Assembly: GCA_029379385.1 (NCBI GenBank)
Contig: CM055617.1
Span: 4,898,001 to 4,962,000 of the forward strand
Reading direction: 5' to 3'
Length of the DNA stretch: 64,000 bases
Origin: Quillaja saponaria
Lineage: Eukaryota > Streptophyta > Magnoliopsida > Fabales > Quillajaceae
Both the position numbers and the translations under genes were made by a program. Positions 48,257-60,262 of the stretch are shown here, one piece after another; the stretch's first letter is position 1, and the number at the start of each line of letters is the position of its first letter. Under the pieces are notes generated by a model, which did not search any database, was not told where the DNA came from, and saw only the letters and a program-made list of their open reading frames with translations.

Positions 48257-51200
48257 CTACTTAGTTAGAACTATATCCCTTCGACAATATGGACAGTCTC
48301 CACATGTTCCCAGGGATTCAAGCAAAATGAGTGGAATTTATGCCCACATGGCAGACATGTAAGTTGATCTCCCTCCATGAAATTCTCCAAACATATACTA
48401 CAATCATGTGATGCTCTAGACTCCAACCCTTCAAGTCCAGTTTCTCTGCAGCTAAGAACTTCCAGGTGCTAGGGCTTCCTGATTAAGTCCAGGTGGCTTT
48501 TTGTTCCGTTCATGCAAGAATTGGGCCCTTTCCATGGAAGTCAAGTCAGCAAACAGGGTGCCTCTGGCTAAACTACCTGTTGAAATTTCGGTAATCCAAT
48601 TCCCAGAGTTGGCGAGCCTAAAGAGATAAGAAAAACTACCTTAAATTGAACGTAAGGGAAAATATGCAGATTATGAGTAGAGACTTCAGGATAGATGACT
48701 ATATAATTTATTGAAAGAAACAGGTTCATCTTGTAGCAAAAATATCCTAAACCATATGCAATATATAATACTCAACTCAACTAAGCCTTAAAATCCCAAA
48801 CTAGTTGGGGTCGGCTATATGAATCCTTTTCCTCCATTCACATCGATCCAAGACAAGATTTTCATTAATTCCTAGTACAGCCATATCTTTCTCGATGACT
48901 GCCCCCCATGTAAGTTTCGGTCTCCCTTTTCCCCGTCTAACACCTGGCACCTGGACCATGTCACCTTGCTTAACTACTGTATCCATTGGCCGACGTTGGA
49001 TGTGTCCAAACCAACGTAGACGATTCTCCCTCATTTTCTTCTCAATAGGTGCTACTTCCACCTTCCTACGAATCTCCTCATTTCTTATTCTATCCTTTCT
49101 TGTATGTCCTGTCATCCATCTTAGCATTCTCATTTCGGCTACTCCCATCTTATGCGAATGTTGCTTCTTAACTGCCCAACATTCGGTACCATACAGCATA
49201 ACTGGTCTCACTGCCGACTTATAAAATTTCCCTTTCAATCTATTCGGGATTTTAGGATCACATAAAACTCCCGAAGCACTCCGCCACTTCACCCACCCTG
49301 CCTTAATCCTATGGTTTACATCATGCTCAATTGCACCATCTTTTTGTATAAATGACCCTAAATACTTAAACACATCCTTGGTAGGGATTGTCTGACCGTC
49401 TAAAATTATATCATTCGGGCCTCCTCTAGTTTTACTGAAATTGCACTCCATATATTCAGTTTTTGTCCGACTCAATCTAAGGCCTTTAGATTCTAACGCG
49501 TTCCGCCACATTCCTAGTTTAGAATTTAAACCTTCCCTAGTTTCGTCTACCAACACAATATCATCGGCAAACAACATGCACCAAGGAGCCCTATCTTGAA
49601 TATTATAGGTGAGTTCATCCATGACTAACGCAAATAGGTAAGGACTTAAGGGTGAACCTTGGTGAACACCTATCGTGATCGAGAACTCTCCAGTCATACC
49701 ATCTACAGTCCGCACCCTAGTCAATACTCCTTCATACATATCTTTAATAACTTCTATATATATAGTTGGGACCTTTTTCTTCTCGAGTACCCACCACAAG
49801 ACTTGTCTTGGCACCTTATCATATGCTTTTTCTAGATCAATAAAGACCATGTAAAGATCCTTTTCTTTTCTCTATATTTCTCCATTAATCTCCTAAGTAG
49901 AAAAATAGCCTCCATTGTAGATCTTCCAGGCATAAAGCCAAATTGATTCTCAGAAACTACAGTCTCATTCCTAAGCCTACGCTCAATTACTCTCTCCCAC
50001 AGTTTCATTGTATGGCTAATAAGTTTTATACCTCGATAATTCGAACAACTTTGAATATCTCCTTTATTCTTATAAATAGGGATTAATGTACTCTTCCTCC
50101 ACTCATCTGGCATTTTCTTGGTTACTAAAATCTTGTTAAAAAGATTTGTAAGCCAAGTTACTCCAATATCTCCTAGGCATCTCCAAACTTCTATTGGAAT
50201 ATCATCTGGGCCCAATGCCTTACCATTCTTCATCTTATGCATAGCTTCTTTAACCTCCTGAGCTCTAATCCGACGAACAAATCGCCAGGTTAGTATCATC
50301 AAATGTGACATCAAGGTCTCCAAAATCACCCATTGGCTCTTCATTAAATAAAGTATCGAAATAAGTTCATCATCTCTCATTAATCTCATCTTCCTTTACT
50401 AAAACCCTATCAGCCTCATCCTTAATGCACTTAATACGAATTAGGTCTTTAGTTCGTCTTTCCCTTTGCTTGGCAATCCTATAGATATCTTTCTCTCCAT
50501 CCTTTGTCTCTAACTTTTGGTAAAGTCCTTCGCAAGCCTTCCCTCTGGCTTCCCTAACCGCTTTCTTAGCATCTTTCCTAGCTTGTCTAAAACATTTATA
50601 ATTTTCTTCATTTCTACACTTGTGTAATCTTTTATAACACTCTTTTTTAGCTTTAATAGCTTGTTGAACTTCTTCATTCCACCACCATGTCTCCTTAGTC
50701 GGAGGTCCACGTCCTCTACTTTCTCCTAACACCTCTCTAGCCGTATTTCTGATACGACTCGCCATCTCATCTCAAATCATGTTAGGCTCACCCTCCACCC
50801 TCCAAGGATCACTCTGTAACATTTTATCTTTAAAAAGAGCCATCTTCCCTCCATTCAAATTCCACCATCTAGTCTTAATACACTTATTACTTCTATACTT
50901 TTGCTTCCGCCACTTAACGCCAACATCCACAACCATAAGTTTATGCTGAGACACTAAACACTGGCCGGGTAAAACCTTACAATCCTTACAAACAGCTCTA
51001 TCAACCTTTCTAGTCATAACAAAATCTATTTGGCTCTTATTCGGCCCGCTACTAAAGGTGATTAAGTGCGACTCTCGTTTCTTAAAGAACGTGTTAGCTA
51101 AAATCAGGTCATACGCAACTGCAAAATCTAAATCTTAACGCCATAACCATATCCTCCATGTACGCGCTCAAAGCCCTCATTAGTACTTCCTACATGACCA

Positions 51201-54200
51201 TTCAAATCAGCACCAATAACAATTTCTCACCTAATGGTACTCCTTGAACTATCTCCTCTAAATCTTCCCAAAAAGCCTTCTTAGTAGATTCTTCCAATCT
51301 TATTTGGGGAGCATAGGCGCTAATGATATTAAATGTCTCCTCGTCTATCATCAATTTTACTAAAATTATTCTATCACTTTTCCTCTTGATTTCTACCACC
51401 TCGTCCTTCAAATTTCCATCAACAATAATCGCCACTCCATTCCTATTTCTAGTCTTACCGGTATACCACATCTTGAATCCTGTTCTCTCTATCTCTCTAG
51501 CCTTTTCTCCTACCCACTTAGTTTCTTGCAAACAAGCAATATTAATCCTCCTTCTACTCATAGTATCTACAAGCTCTCTCAATTTATCAGTAAGAGTCCC
51601 TATGTTCCAAGTAGCTACGCGAATCTTACCCTGGACTAGCTTCTTTACCCGCACCCGCCCTCGATGCGAGAACCCTTGCTCATTTTGCACCACACCCGGG
51701 CGTCGATGTGGCACGCCACTAAGGATGTGACGACCCAGCCCTTGCTCATTTCTCACTACATCCGGGATCCGATGCAGCGCGTCGCTAAGAGGGTTACGCC
51801 CCAACGAATACTCGGTAGGATTCATCATCATAGGGTTTGACTAGTTTTACGCTGGCCGTCAACCTATCGCAACCCTCCTCCTTTATCCAGGCTTGGGACC
51901 GGCAGGGTAACCTCTGGCGGAGTTAATACAAAGTTACAAAGATTATAATACAAAGATACAAAATGCAACTCTCTTTTAATATATATAAGGACACCAGAAT
52001 TATGATTAGAAAGGAAAGCATAACCATCAGAAAAGATTATAATGGCATCACTGTAAAGCTAGATGTAAAAATGAAAACTAAATACATAAATTCAACGTAT
52101 TCTTGAACCGAGGTCACAACAAAAAACACATAGAATAATGAAGAAGAAATAAACTAGAATAATAATGAACCTAATTGCCTTAAAACAACTTAAAAGTAAG
52201 ATTAAAACTAAAATGAATATGAAGAGTTTCATCAAGACTTTTTTTTTTTCCTTTTCCATGAAGAATGTCAAATAATAGACCACAATATAAAAAATATACG
52301 TGCCCGCAATGTAACTAAGGATACTCTATCAACATATAACTCCCTTTTTTTTTCTTTTTCTTTTTTATAACTTTGCATTCATGACATGGAAATAGAAATT
52401 ATTTCTTTTTTTCTTTTGTAACAATTTGGCATTTACAGGTGAAACTTATCTGACTAGAAAGGACCAGGTTTCCTGGTATTTGGTCATAGTTAAGAGTAAA
52501 AACGTAGACCACATACAGCTCATATTATACCAACAGTCACACTGCTGGCAACCAAAGTTTGTTTCCGCAAAGGCATATTACATGTCAACATGTACAGAAT
52601 ACAGGCATGACATGTAGGACCAGAAGATAAAGAATGTTCGTTATAGAAATTGCACATTTGACAAATCAGAAACATAAACATTCTGGTAAAATGACATGTT
52701 TCCAGAGGGAGCTACTCCTCTCAACCTCTCAAGAAGCCTTGCCCTTGCAAGTAGCACAGCTCCAGGCAGCCTGCCACTTCCAGTCAATCTTGGACTATTT
52801 CTGCTCCATAAGTTTTCTGTATTGGCACTGTTGCTAGAAAGGGACTGGTTTGTACCTAGGCCAAATCGCATTGCATTGATCCATTCTCCTGGCATACAAA
52901 ACCCAACGATTTAAAAGCCAATAATACTGAACAGATCGGCTAAAATATCTACACAAATATCAATTCTCAATTTTTGGAAATGTATTAAAATATATTTAAA
53001 AGCTTTCCAGACATGTTATAACAATGTTGAAGTTTGACATTTTTAATGGCCAAATAATACGTTTTTATTACATCACACGGACACCATAATGAACAGAATA
53101 TAGATTAATTAATTAAAATGGTGAGATAGAACAGACACATACAGCCAGAAAGGAAACAGAAGGCTGGTGCCTGGTTGCATCTCAAAAAGAAAACTACTCA
53201 AAATTACTTCCTATGATCGAGTAAGAGCCAGATTATACATGTTGGTGGATGCAATCTATAATATATGAACTTCATCACCTGAGTAAACACTGATATATCA
53301 CTACATTATCTAAGTGAAACTTTGCACTTTAGACTTTGGAGAGTGGCCAAATCCAAGTGTAACAACTACAAGGTGATAATGCCTTTGTTCGAGGCATTCA
53401 CCAGGTAACATATCCCAAAAGGACAAAAGTAATCAGTAATATATGACCAAAGACAAAAGATTTTCTAGAGGGAAGTGTGGAATGTAGAAGAATATAAAAC
53501 CACAAGGCCCTGAAACTTGCCAACTGATACTACCACTGACTACATGGCCGCAAATATGCAGAGAAGATTCCCCTCCCGCCGCAAATAAGTAAAAATTTTG
53601 TAGATACCAATCAATAATTAATGAAGCTATTTGCACACTTTTCCTCCTAAATGTTCAAAGCAGTATTACATCATGATCACAGAAAACAATTAATCCAACT
53701 TACTTCTAGCACTTAAACTTTTAAGCTTAACAAAGACATTCAAATAGCATACAAACCGATAAATGCAACTTTAAAAGATCTCCAATTTCCTTATTCGGTG
53801 CTCAAATATTTATAAAATTACAAAAATTCATACATAAGCTCGAGAACAAGCTATCAGAACAAGTCTGACAATCAATTTCACATTCTACGCCAAACACATT
53901 ACATACATTTACTGGATTATATACTCAATTCCAAATTTACTACAAAAATAAAAAAGATAAAACAGAATCCCAGACAAAAAATCCGATCGACCCCTTTATT
54001 CATTTTCCCAAATTTGCTGAAACTCTCAGAAATCAAACAGATAATAATTTATCGTATCAAAATTTACCACGTGGGATGCACGGTGACAATGCTGCCGCAC
54101 ATGGGAGGATCGTCGGAAACTATCACTACCGTTCACATCACGGCGACTATGATGATGGTGCTGATTATGGCGACGATTACAGGAACTAAAGTGAAGGTTC

Positions 54201-54289
54201 CGATCAGGCAAGGAATCGAATTCAAGATCGTTACTTGTTCGGCCCAAACGATGCCTCCTACTGTAGAATAGCTCCGAAGCACTCTTCAT
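48257..54289 (-). CDS. RING-H2 E3 ubiquitin ligase gene, interrupted by a LINE and carrying frame lesions
   Basis: Exon 1 54068-54289 ([20 protein letters not shown], then His/Arg-rich [11 protein letters not shown] and a donor GTG/GTAAAT), exon 2 52696-52888 ([20 protein letters not shown] and [10 protein letters not shown]), and a terminal RING exon 48257-48617. The last carries [20 protein letters not shown], then [29 protein letters not shown] and [15 protein letters not shown], a complete set of RING-H2 metal ligands (C-X2-C, C-X-H-X2-H-X2-C, C-X2-C). Exon 2 ends in phase 2 and the RING exon begins in phase, so they can join directly. Problems: a frame break near 48465, another near 48305 inside the RING, an exon 1-2 phase mismatch, a weak exon 2 donor (AT/GT; the duplicate has AG/GT), and a 3 kb LINE in the intron. 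Probably non-functional, or functional only if several lesions are errors. Confidence 0.65.
48772..51943 (-). mobile_element. Near full-length RTE-clade LINE retrotransposon (degenerate)
   Basis: Minus-strand non-LTR element. The 5' region near 51940 has two imperfect 60 bp repeats (about 51660-51790). An apurinic endonuclease domain follows at 51202-51831 ([36 protein letters not shown]). The reverse transcriptase is spread over 50370-50765, 49832-50389 and 48801-49850: [84 protein letters not shown] and the catalytic MLFADDIVL. There is no RNase H domain, as usual for RTE. The single expected ORF is split into at least five frames, so it is inactive. The 3' end is TTGAGTTGAG-type repeats after GGCTTA. 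Both flanks carry TATAATAC (48764-48771 and 51944-51951), a candidate target-site duplication. Sits in the RING gene intron in the same orientation. Confidence 0.92.
52889..54067 (-). other. Intron 1 of the RING gene (unit A)
   Basis: About 1.18 kb between RING exon 1 and exon 2. It is conserved almost base for base in unit B. I see no additional exon, but a small one correcting the exon 1-2 phase could be hidden here. Confidence 0.4.
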
Positions 54290-55025
54290 ACACAGATACA
54301 CCACAAAAGTGACAAAGCAAACACTGCTTCTCCCAATTTAGGTTTAGACAATGCGTGGGTTGAGAGATGCAGAAGCACATAAAAAGAAAGCGAGCCAGTC
54401 AGGGATTGAGGGAAAGTTACTACGAGGTTCATAGTTGCTGGAGATGATGAAGTGTTTGGCAATTTGGTTTCCAACTTTATTCAATGAATTGAGCACATAT
54501 TTTACTACCTATTTAGCATTGCGGATCCAAAGCTGAAGTTTAAACTTTAAGATGTCATTGGAATATCATTATAATTATAAATTTCAAAAATAAATTAAAT
54601 ACTTAAATTATTAATGCATATCGATAAAATCGTAATTCAATTAGGTATAAAAACATAAGTGCCAATACCAAGGTCTCATATTTGAGTCCCATATTCCATA
54701 TTTATTGAGAGGTGTGTGAAAAAAATAAAATTTCATTATTTTTTATATGTGAATCAAAATAATATTATTATTGATTGTTTGAATTGGGAGTGTGACTCTA
54801 CTAAATGTCTCTAGAAGAGTACTAACATTTCCACCTAATTCATTCTTGGAGATATAGAAACATATGCACTGAGCATATCAGCATATGCATATCAAATTTT
54901 TCTTCTTGATTGTTGCTATAGTATTGTTGTAGTACATGCATTCCATAACCATCATATATATACACTAGTAGTGGTGAAACAAGCCTCATGCATGCAAGCT
55001 TGAGTTTTTTTGGACAGCATCAATA
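54290..55025. other. 5' region of RING copy A, with deletion junction
   Basis: The first about 190 bp upstream of the RING ATG match unit B. At about 54478 the sequence jumps to DNA that in unit B lies about 390 bp further away. The remainder to 55025 matches unit B and contains a GAGTCCCATATTC segment resembling a tRNA-type B box. No gene seen. Confidence 0.5.
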
Positions 55026-55799
55026 TCACTCCTGATTCCTCAACCAGTAAGTCTCACTGAAAGATGCCGCGCCGGCAGGGACATCATCCATCACATGTTC
55101 ATATCCTTTCGGAAAGTATATTCCTGTCCGTCCATGTGGGACCCAATAAGTCCAATCCTCCGGCCGTCTTGCCACCATTGCTTGAGGTGGCAGCTGGTCT
55201 GGAGGAAGTATCTTGTGCATGAGCTAATACTGTAGCCGTAGGTGAAGCTTCTGATGCAAACTTGTTGAGGCAGTTATTGTCTACTGATCTCTTAGTGCTA
55301 ATTTCCTTGCATGACCTTTAAATATTGAAAAATGCTCATTAATTAATATAACAAAACTCAATATTATCCCTATAATTATACACTCAAGTTATGAAAGCTG
55401 GGACAAAATTAAACAATTGTTATTTGAAATATAGAATATGATTGACACGTGGATAGAGTCTTTCGTGGCTAAAGGGCTCTAAGACTCTATCCCATCACTT
55501 CTTATTATGACAAATAAAACAGTCAAATCAGCGTTCTTTATGCGTTTTTGTTTATTTTTATAGAAATAGTTTAAACTTCGAAGTCAACTCTTAGAACCAG
55601 TCTTTTCTTAAGTCTTGCACGTCAGACCTCAGAGCTACGTATGTGAAGTGAATGAACATGAACTTTTCAAATTAATAATAATAATAATAATAATGGTAAT
55701 TAACAGCATGCACGCATCAAGGAGCCAGCTATAAGTAACTAATGAATTTAATTACCGAATCAGCAACATCTTTGATTTCGTCATTCCAGCTCTAGCCAT
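55026..55799 (-). pseudogene. LEA-like (LEA_3-type) gene, copy A, frameshifted
   Basis: Exon 1 55756-55799 (MARAGMTKSKMLLIR) and exon 2 55026-55315 with the same splice sites as copy B. Exon 2 ends with YWVPHGRTGIYFPKGYEHVM and AGAASFSETYWLRNQE, the conserved C-terminal block. Compared with copy B there is one extra C in GGCCGGAGG (about 55160), so the N-terminal and C-terminal halves are in different frames. The spliced total is 334 nt, not a multiple of three. It also ends GAG-TGA instead of GAA-TAT-TGA. Non-functional as written; copy B at 59484-60262 is intact. Confidence 0.75.
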
Positions 55800-56289
55800 G
55801 AGTTTGCGAGAAGCCTGCAATATGCAGAATTAGCAGGAGCTAGCTATCAATTTATACATGCAATTTCATGAACGTGGAGTATTTATTTATATTACATATA
55901 TATTCTATGAAAACTTATGCTTCTGTACTTTGTGGAACGTAGGAGAACAAGTTCTTGTGCACAATTGATGGTGTAGATTGAGCCTATGTGCTATAAAATC
56001 ACTTCTTTGCCAGTGTATGAATATGCTCCAATACATGCATTAAACAAGTTATTTTATACATAAATAGCAAGGCTTACCTGATCTGGAATATACATATATA
56101 TATATATGACACTGATCTTTTATCTATAGTGTTTGATCATTATAATTTAATAACATATAAAGAAAATTTTTTTTATTGAAACAAAGTGCAGAATAATGTA
56201 CTACTCTGTTAAAAAAAGAGTTTTGTTTGAGTTGCCTTTTTTTTTTTTTTTTTCAATGGAAAAGGGGCACCTCACTAATATTTTTTTTT
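55800..56289. other. Intergenic, end of unit A
   Basis: Upstream region of LEA copy A. It contains about 108 bp (about 56005-56112) absent from unit B, with an AT microsatellite and, on the minus strand, a CAG/GTAAGC donor-like site near 56077. It ends in two poly-T runs at the duplication junction. Confidence 0.45.
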
Positions 56290-56745
56290 TTTTTTTTCTG
56301 TGAAGAATGTCGAATAATAGACCACAATATAAAAATATGCGTGCCTGCAATGTAACTAAGGATACTCTATCAACATATAACTCCCTTTTTTTAATAACTT
56401 TGCATTCATGACATGGAAATAGAAATTATTTCTTTTTTCTTTTGTAACAATTTGGCATTTACAGGTGAAACTTACCTGACTAGAAAGGACCAGGTTTCAT
56501 GGTATTTGGTCATAGTCAAGAGTACAAAGGTAAACCACATACAGCTCATATTATACCAACAGTCACAGTGCTCGGAACCAAAGTTTGTTTCAGCAGAGGC
56601 ATAATACATGACAACATGTACAAAATACAGGCATGATATGTAGTTGACTGTTCATGGATGATTAATTGACCAGAAGATAAAGAATGTTCGTGATAGAAAA
56701 TGTACATTTGACAAATCAGAAACATAAACATTCTAGTAAAATGAC

Positions 56746-58304
56746 CTGTTTCCAGAGGGAGCTACTCCTCTCAACCTCTCAAGAAGCCTTGCCCTTGCAA
56801 GTAGCACAGCTCCAGGCAGCCTGCCACTTCCAGTCAATCTTGGACTATTTCTGCTCCATAAGTTTTCTGTATTGGCACTGTTGCTAGAAAGGGGCTGGTT
56901 TGTACCTAGGCCAAATCGCATTGCATTGATCCATTCTCCTGGCATACAAAACCCAATGATTTAAAAGCCAATAATACTGAACAGATCGGCTAAAATATCT
57001 ACACAAATATCAATTCTCAATTTTTGGAAATGTATTAAAATATATTTAAAAGCTTTCCAGACATGTTATAACAATGTTGAAGTTTGACATTTTTAATGGC
57101 CAAATAATACGTTTTTATTACATCACACGGACACCATAATGAACAGAATATAGATTAATTAATTAAAATGGTGAGATAGAACAGACACATACAGCCAGAA
57201 AGGAAACAGAAGGCTGGTGCCTGGTTGCATCTCAAAAAGAAAACTACTCAAAATTACTTCCTATGATCGAGTAAGAGCCAGATTATACATGTTGGTGGAT
57301 GCAATCTATAATATATGAACTTCATCACCTGAGTAAACACTGATATATCACTACATTATCTAAGTGAAACTTTGCACTTTAGACATTGGAGAGTGGCCAA
57401 ATCCAAGTGTAACAACTACAAGGTGATAATGCCTTTGTTCGAGGCATTCACCAGGTAACATATCCCAAAGCAACCCAAAAGTAATCAGTAATATATGACC
57501 AAAGACAAAAGATTTTCAAGAGGGAAGTGTGCAATGTAGAAGAATATAAAACCACAAGGCCCTGAAACTTGCCAACTGATACTACCACTGACTACATGGC
57601 CGCAAATATGCAGAGAAGATTCCTCCCGCCGCAAATAAGTAAAAATTTTGTAGATACCAATCAATAATTAATGAAGCTATTTGCACACTTTTCCTCCTAA
57701 ATGTTCAAAGCAGTATTATATCATGATCACAGAAACAATTAATCCAACTTACTTCTACCACTTAAACTTTTGAGCTTAACAAGGACATTCAAATAGCATA
57801 CAAACCGATAAATGCAACTTTAAAAGATCTCCAATTTCCTTATTCGGTGCTCAAATATTTAAAAAATTACAAAAATTCTTACATACGCTCGAGAACAAGC
57901 TATCAGCACAAGTCAGACAATCAATTTCACATTCCACGCCAAACAGATTACATACATTTATTGGATTATATACTGAATTCCAAATTTACTACAAAAATAA
58001 AAAAGAGAAAACAGAATCCCAGAAAAAAAATCCGATCGACCCCTTTATTCATTTTCCCAAATTTGCTGAAATTCTCAGAAATCAAACTGATAATAATTTT
58101 TTGTATCAAAATTTACCACGTGGGATGCACGGTGACAATGCTGCCGCACATGGGAGGATCGTCGGAAACTATCACTGCCGTCCACATCATGGCGACTATG
58201 ATGATGGTGCTGATTAGATCAGGCAAGGAATCGAATTCAAGATCGTTACTTGTTCGGCCCAAACGATGCCTCCTACTGTAGAATAGCTCCGAAGCACTCG
58301 TCAT
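56746..58304 (-). pseudogene. RING-H2 E3 ligase gene fragment, copy B (exons 1-2 only)
   Basis: Exon 1 58117-58304 ([20 protein letters not shown]) and exon 2 56746-56938 ([19 protein letters not shown]) duplicate the exons at 54068-54289 and 52696-52888. Exon 1 lacks 34 bp present in copy A, which shifts the frame after the FDSLPD residues and removes the His-rich segment. Exon 2 keeps a normal AG/GT donor. The next DNA in the transcription direction is LEA copy A and then RING copy A, so no private RING exon exists. Upstream DNA (58493-58885) that copy A has lost is retained here, probably the promoter and 5' UTR. Confidence 0.75.
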
Positions 58305-59483
58305 ACACAGATACACCACAGAAGTGACAAAACAAACACTGCTTCTCCCAATTTGGTTTAGACAATGCGTGGGTTGAGAAATGCAGAAGCACATAAAAAG
58401 AAAGCGAGCCAGTCAGGGATTGAGGGAAAGTTACTACGAGCTTCGTAGTTGCTGAAGATGATGAAAGTGTTTGGCAATTTGGTTCCAACTTTCCGAGAAA
58501 GTAATGGGAGAGAAAATTCAAAAGATCTACTTCTAGAAATAGAAGGTTTTTGTATTGTTGCACAGAATCTGGGAGCGGATAAAAACTCAACTGAGACTCG
58601 CTTCCAAACGCCGCCTCACTCTTTTTTTTTTTTTCCTTTCGCGATAGCAGTTTGGACTTCGATATCTGGGCCGGGCCTGATTAAGAAATACGCCTACTAC
58701 TTTTCAGCACACAAAAAATAAATAAAATCAGATCAGTTGTGTCCGGTCCAATTTACTTCTAATTCGACTAACGTTTTATATTTTGACCAGGTTAAAAGGC
58801 AAACTTATTCTTAAGAGAATAACAAATTTATAAGGATGTTACTTCATAAAATCTCAAAAAAAAAAAAAAAATTAAGTCAAAAATCAATGAATTGAGCACA
58901 TATTTTATTACTTATTTAACATCGAGATCGAAAGTTCAAGTTTAAACTTTAAGATGTCATTGGAATATCATTATAATTACATATTTCACAAAGAAATTAA
59001 ATACTTAAATTATTAATTCATAAAACTATTAATATATATCGATTAGATCTTAGTTCAATTAGCTATAAAAAGATGAATGTCAGTACCAAAAAGTCTCAGG
59101 TTTGAGTCCCATATTCATTGAGAGGTGTGTGAAAAAATATTTTTTCATTACTTTTTATATGTGAATCATTAAAAAATAATATTATTATTGATTGTTTGAA
59201 TTGGGAGTGCCGCTCTAATAAATGTCTCTAGATATTAATAGAAAAGTACTAACATTTTCACAAAATTCATTCATGGAGACATAGAAACATATACACTGAG
59301 CATATCAGCATATGCATATCAAATTTTTCTTCTTAATTGTTACTATAGTATTATTGTAGTACATGCAATCCAAAACCAGGAAATAAATTTGCCCTGAAGG
59401 GATCATATATATATATATATATATATACTGGTAGTGGTGAAACAAGCCTCATGCATGCAAGCTTGAGTTTTTTTTGGACAGCA
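58305..59483. other. Probable ancestral promoter of the RING gene plus intergenic DNA
   Basis: 58305-58492 is shared with unit A. 58493-58885 is specific to unit B and includes a poly-T tract (58621-58634) and a CG-containing segment CCTTTCGCGATAGCAG, unusual in this AT-rich region. By position it should be 5' UTR and promoter on the minus strand. An AT microsatellite lies at 59405-59428. A GGTTTGAGTCCC motif at about 59099 resembles a tRNA B box. Confidence 0.45.
59405..59428. repeat. (AT)n microsatellite
   Basis: About twelve AT units. The equivalent site in unit A (near 54957) is much shorter. Confidence 0.9.
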
Positions 59484-60262
59484 TCAATATTCCTGATTCC
59501 TCAACCAGTAAGTCTCACTGAAAGATGCCGCGCCGGCAGGGACATCATCCATCACATGTTCATATCCTTTCGGAAAGTATATTCCTGTCCGTCCATGTGG
59601 GACCCAATAAGTCGAATCCTCCGCCGTCTTGCCACCATTGCTTGAGGTGGCAGCTGGTCTGGAGGAAGTATCTTGTGCATGAGCTAATACTGTAGCCTTA
59701 GGTGGAGCTTCTGATGCAAACTTGTTGAGGCAGTTATTGTCTACTGATCTCTTAGTGCTAATTTCCTTGCATGACCTTTAAATATTGAAAAATGCTCATT
59801 AATTAATATAACAAAACTCAATATCATAACTATAATTATACACTCAAGTTATGAAAGTTCGGACAAAATTAAACAATTTTTATTTGAAATATAGAATATG
59901 ATTGATACGTGGATAGAGTCTTTCGTGGCTAAAGGGCTCTAAGACTCCATCTCATTCCTTCTTACCAAGATATATAAAATGGTCAAATCAAGGCTATTTA
60001 TATTTTTTGTTTATCTTTATAGAAATAGTTAAAGCTTCAGAGTCAATTCTTAAAGCAGTCTTTTCTTATGTTTTGCAGGTCAGACCTCAAAAGATACGTA
60101 CGTGGAATTAATGAACACAAACTAATTGGTTTAACTTTTTCACATAATAATAATAATAGTAATTAATAGCATGCATGCATTAAGGAGCTAGCTATAAGTA
60201 ACTAATGAATTTAATTACCGAATCAGCAACATCTTTGATTTCGTCATTCCAGCTCTAGCCAT
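59484..60262 (-). CDS. LEA-like (LEA_3-type) small protein, copy B, intact
   Basis: Exon 1 60219-60262 and exon 2 59484-59775, canonical junction (CG/G completes an Arg codon), 336 nt, 111 aa. The N-terminus MARAGMTKSKMLLIR is short, basic and possibly a mitochondrial or plastid leader, as in related LEA proteins. A Ser/Ala/Thr-rich middle is followed by the conserved C-terminal block AEDSTYWVPHGRTGIYFPKG and the MDDVPAGAASFSETYWLRNQ segment. The pattern matches small plant late-embryogenesis-abundant/ARG2-like proteins induced by drying, auxin or senescence; family recognised from memory, function not shown. The gene is duplicated in unit A, where it is frameshifted. Confidence 0.75.

Larger units (their letters stand above)
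52250..56275. repeat. Tandem segmental duplication, unit A (about 4.0 kb)
   Basis: Near-identical to 56290-60615 over most of its length. It carries RING exons 1-2 and a LEA-like gene (both minus strand). Relative to unit B it lacks about 390 bp (junction at about 54478) and has 34 bp more in RING exon 1 and about 108 bp more near 56005-56112. Both units start and end at poly-T runs. Confidence 0.92.

Noticed and set aside
48895..49224. Plus-strand ORF inside the LINE
   Set aside because: Complement of the reverse transcriptase C-terminal region.
52696..52914. Plus-strand ORF of 72 codons (repeated in unit B)
   Set aside because: Complement of RING exon 2; the minus-strand block [19 protein letters not shown] is the conserved one.
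53433..53636. Minus-strand ORF of 67 codons in RING intron 1
   Set aside because: The unit B copy carries indels here that break the frame, and no domain or splice context supports it.
54660..54700. tRNA-like B box (GAGTCCC) near 54680 and 59105
   Set aside because: No matching A box, cloverleaf or anticodon arm could be built; at best a degenerate SINE trace.
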